A stretch of DNA of 64,000 nt from Mycocentrospora acerina (Eukaryota > Ascomycota > Dothideomycetes > Pleosporales), in NCBI GenBank assembly GCA_022701365.1, contig JAKUHH010000072.1, positions 372,001-436,000 of the forward strand. The letters run 5' to 3'. The notes below the pieces were generated by a model. The model did not search any database and was not told the DNA's origin. It worked only from the letters and a program-made list of their open reading frames with translations. Made by a program: the position numbers and the translations under genes. How positions within the stretch are numbered: the first letter of the stretch is position 1; each line of letters starts with the position of its first letter. Below, piece after piece: positions 44,901 through 55,091 of this stretch.

Positions 44901-45212
44901 TTTGTCAGACCGGGAATTGTTCTTTGCAGCCACCACCTCCATAGCCATATCATCACTGACGGCTATTTGTGGTAACGGCTGTGAACCGTGTTCTTCTGTG
45001 TTTTGAGTGGCGTCTACCTCACAGGACTCTTCATCTTGGATAGATCCCATATTTGAGTCGCCGCCAATTGAAATCTGGTCAGGCTCAGAGGTGAGTGATG
45101 GCGTAGGAATTATAACTGGCGAAGAGGCAGATGTGTCCGAGAGCTTTTTGTTGGCGGAGGAAGGTAAAGGAGGTACCTTTGAGGATGGGACTGAGCTGTT
45201 TTGTTTGTTCAT
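41992..45212 (-). CDS. large AAA+ ATPase with DUF7025-like region
   Basis: Exons 45212-43491, 43429-42221 and 42150-41992 give about 1029 aa. Residues about 45-300 are Ser/Asp/Lys low complexity. From about 350 the fungal DUF7025-like region appears (LCWALFKPNTIAFTPTY, then DGRYLEYDGKVFGLGDH). The AAA module has Walker A GPPGVGKT (about 810-817), Walker B ILLLDEADVFLE (about 863-874), a sensor-1 Asn in LFLTTNRVETFDEAFQSRIH, and Arg fingers near QSR. Exon 3 supplies IKNTVKTSQSIALSEKATFS and the family's usual end HIKRVLEVAEAFEDD; it was found because GRQ joins IKNT across a GTAGGT..CAG intron. The in-frame Met codons upstream of 45212 are absent, so this start is preferred over a non-ATG extension. 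ATP-driven remodelling is the class role; the substrate is unknown. Confidence 0.85.
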
Positions 45213-46663
45213 GGGTCGGGAAATATAGCAGGACGACGACTGCTCTGGAAATGTGATGCAATTTAATTGGACCACGTATGAAGTAGTCAAATTTAAACGA
45301 AAAAAGGTGCTGAGAAGAAGTTACAGAAATGTGCCGTAGCACGAGTTTCGATGTATCTAAAATAGAGAGAAGCAACACAGAAACTTACCTCACGCACCTT
45401 TTATGTTCATGTAAAATGCGCCTCAGATGACGTTTGATTTCAGCCTTACGCCCTCTATTTACTAAATCTGGCTAAATGGGTCTACAAGCTTACACCTTTT
45501 GAAGGTTCCAGCTTCCAGATTTTGTGTTCCAAGCTGTTCTCTGCACTGCTGTTAAACCATGCATCTGCTTATGTTTGTGTAATGATGTGTACTTTCAGAC
45601 GGCCAATTGAAATAGATTAGAGTCCTGTGAGACGAAAAAAATTCACCTTGATTCTACCCATATAACGTGTTGAACTGCACACCGAAATTCTGAGGTTGCA
45701 CGCACAACAGCAAATCGCGCTTTGTGGCTGCCTGATTGCCGCCCTTTCCAGCAACAACCAGCCATAAAGTTGACCCCACATAGCTTGACTGATCAGAGCT
45801 AAGAAAAACGATAGGACAATTACCGGTGAACAAGTGCCAATAGTGCTTAGCTACCCCTCAGCCTTGCAGGTGTGACACACATCGAAATTGTTGCCTTGCT
45901 TATCGCAATACCCACTAGCTCCTCTTCTTAAATCATTGATGCGTGCAAGTTGCTAGAAAAATTACCGCAAGATTTTGAAAATTGCTTTTGTGTTCCAATT
46001 CTTTGGTGATTCCGGGCGTCGTTTAGCACCTGTCACCCAGTGTCCCGTTTTATCGGTTCTTGGCTGCGCCATCAGCACACGCACACACATTTCATCGTCG
46101 TGACTTAGCCGCATGTCCGCAGAAAAGTGAGCTAATCGGTTCATTGAAGCACACAACTGGTCACAGTCGTTCGTGTGTCGCGGTGGTTGGCTACACGGCT
46201 TGCGTGCTAGCGCAGCTTGGGGTAAGATGATAACCAAGTCAAACGAATGATTCAAAGCGTTGAGATTACGCTGTGCATCCTTGCCTCACTTTGGCAGTGA
46301 ATATGCTCGCGTGTGCTGCGTTGTTTGATGACCAGATTGCGCCCAAAATACTACTATGGTGATAGCTTCAGCAAGAATGGAAATGGTATATCTATGTCGT
46401 AACAAAGCAGAGGTAGTCAACGCTAGCAAGAACATGAACAAAATTGCGACGCTCAAAAGTCAATGTACCCAAGTATCAGTTCATGGCCCCGCCCAAAAAA
46501 TGCAATCTGCAGCCTTCATAAGAGCACATCCCATGCACTCGTGTGATACGCTGATTCAGAACTATCACATCACTTCCCCGACACATCATACACGTTCTTT
46601 GACGGTTTGCATTCTAAAATCGCGTAAGAGGTTGGTTGGATTGGTTCCATGCGGCTCGATCCA
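45213..46663. other. intergenic region between AAA and PTEN genes
   Basis: About 1.45 kb, upstream of the AAA gene and downstream of the PTEN gene. Scattered frames (for example 45962-46255 on minus) have no domains. No gene called. Confidence 0.45.
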
Positions 46664-48577
46664 TTAAGAACTAGTATTTTTCTTTCCCATGGTCAGATGC
46701 CCAAGACTGTGTTCCTTCGCATTCTTCATCTCAGTTTCTGGCCTGCCATCGGGAAGGTCACTTGTCGAAGCAGCACCTGAGATGTGGTACTTCAGATCGT
46801 GAACAAGGCTTTTAATGTGACCTTCACTCTTTTGCGGTTCGGCTATTTGCTCTTGAGATCCTGCATCCGCACGTGTCTCTTCAGTCTGGCTTGGAAATGT
46901 GGAGTTTGATGTCCCACTTCCGCTCGCGCTTACTTCTGCAATCGGGTCATCAATGGTTGTTTCGCCGTTCGGGCCATGTGGTTGAACGTGTCTTGTATCG
47001 CTGTCCCCACTATCTCTTCGGCCAGGCACAGTGACGAGAGGCTTGTTCTGATCGCTTTCGTCACGGATGCTATTCGCTTTGCTGACGTTTGTTATTGAGT
47101 TTGTTGGGCTTGCTTTCCGGAGGCCCAGATCCTTGTCCTCGCTTGGTTCTACACCTTTCTTGCCTTTCCAGTCTGCAGGACCTGTTTGTCGCACTTCCTC
47201 GCCTTCTTTTGGTTCAGTGATTATTTTCCCCGTCGATCCTTCATCGATACTAAGTGTGCGCCACACTACCGCAATTCGCTCGAAAGCTTGGGTACCTTTT
47301 CTTGATGAGCCCTTGATGCCGTCCATGGCTAACCACTCAATCTCGAAGACGCCAGAGTCATCGCCGATACCATTCTGTTCAGGGCCATGTCCTTCGAAGA
47401 ACGCATTGAACCACACGTGTGCAACGGCTGTGACCATGGTGAGGTCAAAAGCGGCATTATTGCGGCGCTCGACGTCGATGTTGATGTCGTTTGTGGGCAG
47501 GACGACTCGCTTTGACGGTCGGAACACAACATCGCCGGTGCCGGTGGGGAGACTCTCTCGCGAACTACGGCTGGAAATAACACCATCAAGACTCGCTTGC
47601 TGATCTAGAGAAGACTTGCTGACGTTCTTGACATCTTCTGTTACATTTTCTTGCTGCGGGCTCTTCAGATCCTTTTTGCTGGAGTTGCTAGAAGAACCCC
47701 CTAGCCCATTCTTGTACATGACCTCTGATACAGCCTGCGCCATGCCAGTTTTCTTGACCTCGCCACGTACAATTTCTCGTTCTTCTCTTGTGAAAGTGTG
47801 GAAGTTTTTGATCAGTTTACCGTCTTCAACAAAGCCTTCGATCTGAATCTTGACACCGTCTCTTAGGCCCCAACAGTGCACCTCTAGTACTTCGACCTGC
47901 CTTTCAACATATATCTTGCCATTCTTCGCCCAGCGGTCGACATATCCTAGCCAGCGCAGTTGGCTAGGAATGCTGACTCCCTTGCCCATGCCTGGGCGCA
48001 TGCGCCGCTCAGTAAATTGTTGTAGTGCCTTTTGCATAGTCCAGCCCTCCTCACTAATGAGGTAACTACAGCTTGCTGTGCCTGATCGTCCCTTTCCAGC
48101 TTTGCAGTGTACTACAACAACTCGACCCTCCTTCCCATGCAGCCAGTTGCGCATGCTTGCCATGATGTTTGGTATGAGGGCGAAAGGTGGGGGGTGGTGA
48201 TCAGGGAATGGGTAGTGATAAACGCGATTGTACACTTCTGAGTCTGGGTAGCCTGTTCCTTCGGCGCGGAATTCCCATATTGCCCAGTCTTCGCCGTGTT
48301 TCGAATCAAGAAATTTGACGAGAGAGTCGAGTGGGTTGCGGTATGCTCGCTGCGGGTACGTGCCGCTGGGCCCTGATGTCGCGATGACTATGTACGGTCA
48401 GACATTTGATTCAAAGCAATCAACCGGAGTATATACTGTTGTCTGTAACATAGCACAGGTCCAGGCCGGCTTCAGGATGCCTGGCGCGTGGCCCGGCTAC
48501 GATCTGACGCAGAATTGAAGCCTGGTGGATTTATCAGTTCGGCGACGTTCAGGGACATCGTTGCGCGCGCATACCAT
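46664..48577 (-). CDS. TEP1: PTEN-type phosphoinositide 3-phosphatase
   Basis: Exons 48577-48575 (ATG only), 48521-48437 and 48387-46664 give about 603 aa. The family removes the 3' phosphate of PI(3,4,5)P3 and opposes PI3-kinase signalling. The N-terminus reads ASILRQIVAGPRARHPEAGL, then DLCYVTDNIIATSGPSG, then QRAYRNPLDSLVKFLDSKHG, as in PTEN. The P-loop HCKAGKGRS occupies residues 123-131, with the nucleophile at Cys124, the same number as in human PTEN. A C2-like region follows; the tail after about 400 is Ser/Glu-rich and disordered, longer than in yeast Tep1. The donor GTATGC directly after the ATG and acceptor CAG at 48522 give MASILRQ. The middle intron is GTATAT..TAG. The symbol is assigned by homology to yeast TEP1. 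Confidence 0.9.
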
Positions 48578-48934
48578 TACGGAGGATGAAGTATTGCACA
48601 GTTTATACAGTGATCAAGAGCTGTGCTTCATGGCAATAGGTACTGACGTTGACACGGAAAGCGCCCTGTAGGTTGGTAGATTCCGAGTACGTCATCCCTG
48701 CTAGCTAAGATACCAAGCTTTTTGACGTGAACCCCTGCAGCTTCCATGACTTCCCCGCCACAGCACTTGGCTGATCGTCACAACCATTCTCAAATTGTCT
48801 CGTCTACGGTCTCTCTTGCACCGTTTCAAAAACCATTTTACGCTCAATCGAGTAACTAAGATCTATAGAACCATTGATATCTGATGGGCGTCAGTTCTTT
48901 GTTCCACAAACTGTGTCATCCATTTGCGAATCAC
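48578..48934. other. upstream of PTEN gene, no gene
   Basis: About 360 nt between the PTEN start codon and the small membrane ORF. It presumably holds PTEN promoter and 5' UTR sequence. No coding signal. Confidence 0.4.
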
Positions 48935-49090
48935 TTACCATACTTGTGTCGCATCCAACTCATACACATCATGATTCACTTTAGTCATAAGAAGCCTCCA
49001 GCAGACATGCAATATTGTCACCACAACACCAACAAACGCTATCACCAGTGCAGCTCCATTGACAACCAATCCAGCTACTTCAATCGACAT
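48935..49090 (-). CDS. possible 51-aa single-span membrane microprotein
   Basis: A short minus-strand frame from the ATG at 49090 encodes MSIEVAGLVVNGAALVIAFV, then GVVVTILHVCWRLLMTKVNH, ending DVYELDATQVW. A hydrophobic span (about 7-28) followed by a basic stop-transfer segment is typical of type III single-span proteins. The frame may continue by splicing at the GTAAGT overlapping the stop (48938-48933). Similar short membrane frames (for example 52460-52723) occur nearby. Its short length means chance is possible. Confidence 0.35.
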   Translation of the reverse strand: MSIEVAGLVVNGAALVIAFVGVVVTILHVCWRLLMTKVNHDVYELDATQVW

Positions 49091-50089
49091 TGCTCTTGAC
49101 ACAGAAACGAGTAAACCTATAATGTCATTTAGAGATTAATTCGACTGGTTGTTGTGATGGCTGTCTTCCCCAGCAGAAATCATGAGCGCGAGGATATAGG
49201 CTTTTTGAGTCGCTTACGGTAGGTAATATGGGCCTCTAGAAATTTGACGGCAGGTCTAAGCTGACAAAAAAGTTTTATTCTGAGAACAAAGCCAAACTCA
49301 AGCAAGCAAAATGCAAATGATGTGAATCGTAGCTTCGATCGAAGCTTGCAGCTTAAGTATTGTTGTGTTGATCCAGCCTTGCAGCTCGCAACATGTTGAA
49401 GCGCCTGCAGCTGCACAAAAGCGTGAAGCCAAATCCTACGGACGAAATGATCTTTGAGGGCATGTTGTTGCGATATAGGTTGAAGCAAACGATGTCAATG
49501 CGCCATTGGTACATGTCTCTATCCTCGGACCGAACCGAACACTTCATCGCAGCATGGGGAATTAAATCTTCTTCCCAACGTGCGTCATTGGCCGAAAAAT
49601 TGCTCCGCTAATTTATTCCACAGCCCAGTTACCTATGCATCTCTGGTGGCTTTGCTACAAGCCACTATATGTACAGGGGGAAGATGGCCGTATCCGCGCA
49701 TGTGCGCCATTGGCTAGACGACATGCGATACTACCAAAAACAGCTACATACATACTGGGACTTCTAGAACGTAAATACTTTTGTCGCAACGGGGAACAGA
49801 TTTTAACTTCCAGTATGCGTCATTGGTCAGCATACTATCTTGATATTTCGGTTAAGATCTATGTTGCATGTGCTTCTGTACTGCTGGCCACGAAGCACAT
49901 GAAGGAAAAAAAGGAACCACAACCGTACAGGTGCGCTATTGGCCTAATAACTTGCGATAGCACATCACCAGCGGTTGCAAAAATGAAGGACTTCAAGCGT
50001 GCAGAGCCTTGAATATTTAAAAACTCAGAATCGTCCCATAAACTTTTATCCTCGCACCGCACAGCCTTAATCTACTTAACTTGAATAAG
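49091..50089. other. upstream region of regulator 1 with repeated elements
   Basis: About 1 kb before the first Zn2Cys6-ankyrin gene. It contains five TGCGYYATTGGY elements (listed separately). Frames such as 49635-50012 are spurious translations of this repeat-bearing sequence. Confidence 0.5.
49499..49943 (+). promoter_or_regulatory. array of five TGCGYYATTGGY elements
   Basis: Copies: TGCGCCATTGGT (49499-49510), TGCGTCATTGGC (49581-49592), TGCGCCATTGGC (49703-49714), TGCGTCATTGGT (49816-49827), TGCGCTATTGGC (49932-49943). Spacings are 82, 122, 113 and 116 nt, all in the same orientation. Each contains ATTGG (an inverted CCAAT box) and a near-palindrome GCCA-T-TGGC. The array ends about 150 nt before the start codon of regulator 1. 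A binding array for a CCAAT-binding complex or for a Zn2Cys6 protein is inferred. Confidence 0.6.
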
Positions 50090-52098
50090 ATGGCTGCAAG
50101 ACAAGATTCGCCCAGAGCAGCCATTTCACAACCTCGATCACTTTTTCAAATGCAAAAAATGTCCGTACTGAAAAATCCAACTAGTATTGCCAAGTGCGGG
50201 TCTTGCCGTAATGATAAGAAAAAGGTGCGTTCGACATCGTTGCACACATCAAACTGTTCTCGTAGGAGCTTGAACCTTATATCAGACAGTGTTCGCCTGA
50301 GAATCGCGCATGGCCTGCCAAATGCGATCGCTGTCTTGCATCTGGGCTTCCATGCTCAAAGGGTAAAACAAAACCACGGCTCAATCGCTGCATGGAAGCC
50401 CTCGGCAAAACAAAATCAAATTCTTCAAGCAAACTACCACTGCTGGCATCGAATTCTTCGACTCTGCCATATATAGTACCTCTCTTACCTTTATCTGCAC
50501 CGCACCCAAATACTTATCAATCAGTTAAGCTTGTTCAAGAGGCGTCAGTGAAGCTGCTAGCAATACTTTTCTTTCTCGACTAACACAACTACAGGCTATT
50601 TCTTCTCGGGATGTGCGAAATAATTAACATGTCTCTTGAGGAAATTCATGATATTGCAACTGACATGGCGAAGCCTTTCCAGGATCATCCACATCTAGGT
50701 TCTATCGAAAAATGTATGCCTGGCATCGATAATGTTACCGAGGAGTTTATGCGTTTCAGCCAGATGTTGAAAAAAAGGATGCTCGAAATTGAGGCTGGCA
50801 GAGCACTATCGCACGCCCAATCGGCTCTGACACAAGACTATTTTCGGCTCAAGATTTCTAGAATCACAAATACCAATTCCCTGGAGGAAGTTACAAATAC
50901 CATAAGTCTTTACAGAAGTCTTGGCCATGTAGGATTTGCATATGTCTTGCAAATGAAGCTGATGTTGCAACATAACTATCCAGTAGAAGAGCATGTACAA
51001 ATCTTAATGATATGTAGGAAAGCTTTCTTCCTGGATGTACAGCGTTTTCTCATCGAGGGAGACCTGAAACTCCCTCGTGCCTTTGACATCTACATTAGGT
51101 CTCAAACTTTTGTTCCAAGCAAACTCGTGCGGATCCCTGCAATCGCCGCCGATCTCTTGAATTCTGACTGCCCGGATTTTTTGGGTAGATCGGCATACAA
51201 TGTTCTCTACGATGCGGGCATCTCTGTTCAATGGCCAAAAAACGAGGTCAATCGTGCCGACATCTTGGGTCGCACAGCTTTGCACATGGCGTGTCGAAAG
51301 CGCGACGACCACAACATCAAAAAACTGTTGGACCTCTTAGCAGACATAAACATGGAAGCTTTAAATGGTCTTTTGCCACTCCACTACGCTGTAATTTTTG
51401 GGACCGAGACGGCATGTTCCATGATCAGAAAAAGACAAATCTCTGATAGGGTTTCAATGCAAGATAGGTTCAACAGATCGCCGATATTGTGGGCTGCCCT
51501 TTCAGGTCGCTTAAATGTTATAGACATTTTTCGAGGGAAAGCTTCTTATTTCCAAGACATCTATGGGTGTACAGCAGTTGGCCTTGCAGCCGCTCAAGGC
51601 TATACTAAGATTGTCAGTCATTTAGTGAAGCATAATTTTGATTTCGATTTACCAGATATCCAAGGCCGGACTCCATTCTGGTACGCTGCCCGAGGATGTC
51701 ATTGCGATATCATGAAAATTCTACGAGATTGTAACGTCAATATCAACCACACAGCTAAGGATGGACTTAGCCCACTTGCGGTAGCTGCGAAATACGGCTC
51801 CACAAAAGCAGTTTCATATCTACTTGGACTAGATGACCTAGGCGTGTACGATAATGTTTTTGCAAACTACAGTGATTTGGAACTCTCGCCAATGGTTGTG
51901 GCAGCTGCAGCAGGAAAGGTGGAATGTGTTCAGCTCATTCTGCAATATGGTTACTGGTATGCAGGTAATCCCATTGTCGAGAAAGTGCGCGATCTGGCAC
52001 ATAGGCATAACCACACTGCATTACTGCGTTCGCTACCTCATCATCACAACAACATCATGTTGAGCCAATTGCCGCAGCATCTGAATGCAACATCATGA
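50090..52098 (+). CDS. Zn(II)2Cys6-ankyrin fusion regulator 1
   Basis: Exons 50090-50224, 50290-50543 and 50595-52098 give 630 aa. Residues 36-67 are a complete zinc cluster: Cys36, 39, 46, 57, 60 and 67 (CGSCRNDKKK then CSPENRAWPAK, CDRCLASGLPC). A basic linker follows (KGKTKPRLNR). A middle region (about 130-340) is shared with the paralogue at 53697 (FVPSKLVRIPAIAADLL; FLGRSAYNVLYDAG). About six to seven ankyrin repeats fill about 354-610 (GRTALHMACRKRD, LPLHYAVIFG, CTAVGLAAAQGYTKIV, GRTPFWYAARGCHCDI, LSPLAVAAKYGSTKAV). Intron 1 (GTGCGT..CAG) splits the cluster before Cys46; intron 2 (GTCAGT..ACAG, with a GACTAAC branch) is at the paralogue's position, supporting a non-standard donor. A DNA-binding regulator with a protein-interaction tail is inferred; the usual fungal_trans domain is absent. 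I know no named example. Confidence 0.8.
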
Positions 52099-52459
52099 TG
52101 GGAACTAACAATATAAAGCACTCTCTTCACGAATGCAATGGGAAATCATAACATGTCAATCTCTCAACAATGGTGAGGAGTTTCCGAGGTTCTACTGGTT
52201 CATTTGTGACTACACGGTCACATCCTCTATAGATGCTCCTTTCATGTTTTACAAAAATGATGCTCAACTCCTATCAATATCTTCGAACCGTGACCGCGTT
52301 TTCAAGCTTCTGTCAAATCTCTGTCTTCTCTCCAAAGTGCGCGATTTCAATAACGTGTTCTCGTTTCTTCCCGCCGACGTAGTCGTGCTCGTATGCGCTT
52401 TTTTAACAGTCAGCCATATGCAGATATCCTGTCAGTAGATTTCTTTGTACCTCAGATAT

Positions 52460-52723
52460 CTATGCTTCCAGCTCAGCCAACTCCACTTGCGAGTCTTGAT
52501 CCAAATGTTGATTTTTTCTTTCGTTGTACAGCTGGAGAAGCCCGACGATCAAGGCGAGAACTGCGATCCAGACTGCCAGACCTGCAAAGACCGTATTCAA
52601 AACTTCTGTGGTGTTTCCAGAGGTACTGGCAGCAGGACGAAAGATGGGCTCCGCAAGCTTGGTCGAATTCGGAGTTGTCGTGAGCGATGGAAGTGTGATA
52701 TTGAGAGATTGAATTACTGGCAT
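52460..52723 (-). CDS. predicted single-span membrane protein, 87 aa
   Basis: From the ATG at 52723 the frame reads MPVIQSLNITLPSLTTTPNS, then a Thr/Asn-rich outer part with NTT glycosylation-type sites. A hydrophobic span follows (VFAGLAVWIAVLALIVGLLQ), then a cytosolic-like polar tail (YNERKNQHLDQDSQVELAEL). A longer frame back to 52801 has a weaker start. It is small, with no recognised domain. It lies between the two Zn2Cys6-ankyrin genes and is transcribed opposite to them. Confidence 0.5.
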   Translation of the reverse strand: MPVIQSLNITLPSLTTTPNSTKLAEPIFRPAASTSGNTTEVLNTVFAGLAVWIAVLALIVGLLQLYNERKNQHLDQDSQVELAELEA

Positions 52724-53696
52724 GTTAGGTTTTAGGCGATGGGTGGTATGGTAGAAGAAATATTCTGATAGAAAGATGACGAGAAAGGTTGAGGTATTCA
52801 ATTTCAGATCTCGAATGATAGGGGCTATGTGTCTGTGTATTAAAGAAGACTGGAATCTCTACTCATATTATATTCATCAGATGAACTGCGTGTACATCAT
52901 TCCCTGACTGTAATAGACTCAGGCAAACACTGACACTAGTAATTTCAGTGCGTCGTTGCTGCACAGCCTCGTGATGCTCCTGGACTTGAATCGCACTCAG
53001 TGCGCTCAGATTATCATTCGCAAGGGCGACGTCTTGACTTCGAGAACGGGAGGCACAGCGAATTTCGTGATCGCACTGCAGTGCGATCCCACTACCGTTG
53101 GTCAGGGGAATTTTACACTTTTGTCCATAGCTGGTATATGCCACAGCTACCAGCTTGTGGCTTTCCCTGGACGAGAGTGCGTGAGTGTAATGTCATTTCA
53201 AGACACCTTCGACCTGACGCTAGTGTTGAGTGCGCTAAGTGCGTTGAGAAAATCACTGGTTGCCGGCGGCGATGGCTGAGCGGCAGAAAATAGATGACGT
53301 GGAATGTCATCGCAGTACAGTGCGATCGTGTTGTAATTGGCTGTTACAACAGGACTGTGGCGTACTTCAACATTGGAGCATCTTGACTGTGTGCTTGAAC
53401 TGGTCTAACTTGGCCCCATACAACTTCGGGAAAGTGCGAAAGCGTTTTAACTGGACGAGCTTTAAGCTGCCAAAGCATCTACCATGGGCGGTGAGTGTCT
53501 CAGGCTTGCGCGCACTCCAAATGCGAGCGGTTTCTGATTGGTTGAAGCTTGCGCCCGATCGAGTGCTACTTTCCAAAGTTGTCAGCTCGCACTGCAGTGC
53601 GACGCCTATTTCATTGCTTAGTCCCTACTTTTCTGTCGAAAACGTTCTTCATTCTTGTCTCCATAATCATAACTCTGCAAGCTATAACAAGAGATT
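52724..53696. other. upstream region of regulator 2 with palindrome cluster
   Basis: About 970 nt between the small membrane gene and regulator 2, containing the GTGCGA palindrome cluster listed separately. Many short frames across it on both strands lack domains. Confidence 0.5.
52991..53602. promoter_or_regulatory. cluster of TCGCACTGCAGTGCGA palindromes
   Basis: Perfect or near-perfect inverted repeats: TCGCACTCAGTGCGCT (52991-53006), GATCGCACTGCAGTGCGATC (53069-53088, perfect 20-bp palindrome), ATCGCAGTACAGTGCGAT (53309-53326) and TCGCACTGCAGTGCGA (53587-53602, perfect). Single GTGCG half-sites occur between them (near 53178, 53230, 53240, 53434). The last lies about 95 nt before the start codon of regulator 2. 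Palindromes of this shape suit a dimeric DNA-binding protein; that is inference. Confidence 0.6.
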
Positions 53697-55065
53697 ATGG
53701 CATCCTCAAGCTCTATCACAAGTTTGAAGATCGACCTACCGCCCCGTCGCAAACGCGAACCACGGAAGTTGAATTATCTCAGCTGCACTTTCTGCCGAAA
53801 TTCAAAAGTCAAGGTGAGTAAGAGTGTGTCGGATATTGAAGGAAGTTTCTGATTCCTGTGCAGTGTATGCCTGAGCATCGGTCCGGGCCAGAGAAATGCC
53901 TTCGATGCATCGCAAGGAAACTAGATTGTTCTTCGCCACAACGTAAAAAAGCAGCGGCCATAGAGAATTCAAACAATTCTATTCAAACTCCAGAAAAAGC
54001 CTTAACAATTGATGATGATAATGCACTTGTCCATGATGCGTAGGTTGACAACTAAGTTTCTGGACGGCTTGTACTGACTTGTACAGACTCCTCCTACTGG
54101 GTTTACACTACATTCTCACAGAGGCAATAAATCAATCAATCAAATTGATCAACGAGATTGACGATCTTGGCGAAAGAACTCGATTTGTTCTAGATCAAAT
54201 CAAAGACCTTATGGGCTATGATAATGAACTTCTCGTCTTTGTTGTTTGTAATATCGAAGAAATTCTTTTAGCAATGCCAAATCTTGTCTTACGGCTCGTT
54301 CTTGCAGCCAAATTTGATTTAAAAAAATATGATTCAATTTTCTGGCCATCCTTCAATCGATACGCGCAATCAGGTCACAGTGGAATGGCGTACGCAATTG
54401 CAGTCGGAGCCTTCAAGACCGAGCGAAATTTTGCCCCGTTCGAGATATCTTTAATCATCAAGATAAGGAATAATTTTCTAGAATCATGGAATACTGTGTT
54501 CCGCAGACATGGGCTCGACTCTCATAACGACTTCACTTTACTGGCCGGAGACATCAGCGAATTTCTTGACTCTCAACTGTATGTGCCTCAACGACTCTTG
54601 AAAATTCCAATTTTTTTTGAAGATGTCATACGAGACGGAAGAAATGACTGCCTTGGACGACCGCCTTATTTCATGGATCATGACGCGAGGTTTTATTCAC
54701 CTTGGCCGCAACCTGCCCTGATGGAGCGAGACCTCAATGATCGATCCGCTTTATTATTGGCTTGCTGGAGAGAGGATTATGCGCTTCTCGATCAAATATT
54801 GCAGATCAGTCCAACTGAATGGGTCAAGCAAGCCAAAATGGACACCAATCCACTCGAGGTTGCGGCCTCAGAAGGTTACACCAAGATATTCCAAAAAATT
54901 TATTCAACCTATTCTCAAGAGTTTATCAATTATTTTGAAAACTTAGCTGATGATGGGCAATATACTTGTCTTCACTATGCACTCGAGAATGGACATGGAG
55001 AGACTGTCAATTTCTTGTGTGAGTCTCTATCTATCGATTTTAGTGAATTTTTAAACGAATATTAA
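53697..55065 (+). CDS. Zn(II)2Cys6-ankyrin fusion regulator 2, 3' truncated
   Basis: Exons 53697-53813, 53864-54039 and 54087-55065 give about 423 aa. Residues 30-61 form the zinc cluster: Cys30, 33, 40, 51, 54 and 61 (CTFCRNSKVK then CMPEHRSGPEK, CLRCIARKLDC), the same spacing as regulator 1. Both introns are at the same places: before the third Cys (GTGAGT..CAG), and after the Ala codon before LLLLGLHYILTEA (GTAGGT..ACAG). The middle region parallels regulator 1: YVPQRLLKIPIFFEDVI, then CLGRPPYFMDHDA. Ankyrin-like units start near DLNDRSALLLACWRED and TNPLEVAASEGYTKIF, but only about three remain before the stop at 55063-55065. A GTGAGT at 55019 and acceptor at 55091 could extend it 17 residues to a TAA. 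The lost repeats lie downstream in broken frames. It may be a weakened or dead copy. Confidence 0.7.
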
Positions 55066-55091
55066 GAAAAAGAATGTGTTACACTTTACAG

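Noticed and set aside
49635..50012. 125-aa plus-strand frame before regulator 1
   Set aside because: It spans three copies of the repeated TGCGYYATTGGY element, has no domain and sits where a promoter is expected.
52965..52995. tRNA B-box-like GATTCAAGTCC on the minus strand
   Set aside because: No A box, acceptor stem or cloverleaf fits around it; it overlaps the GTGCGA palindrome cluster.
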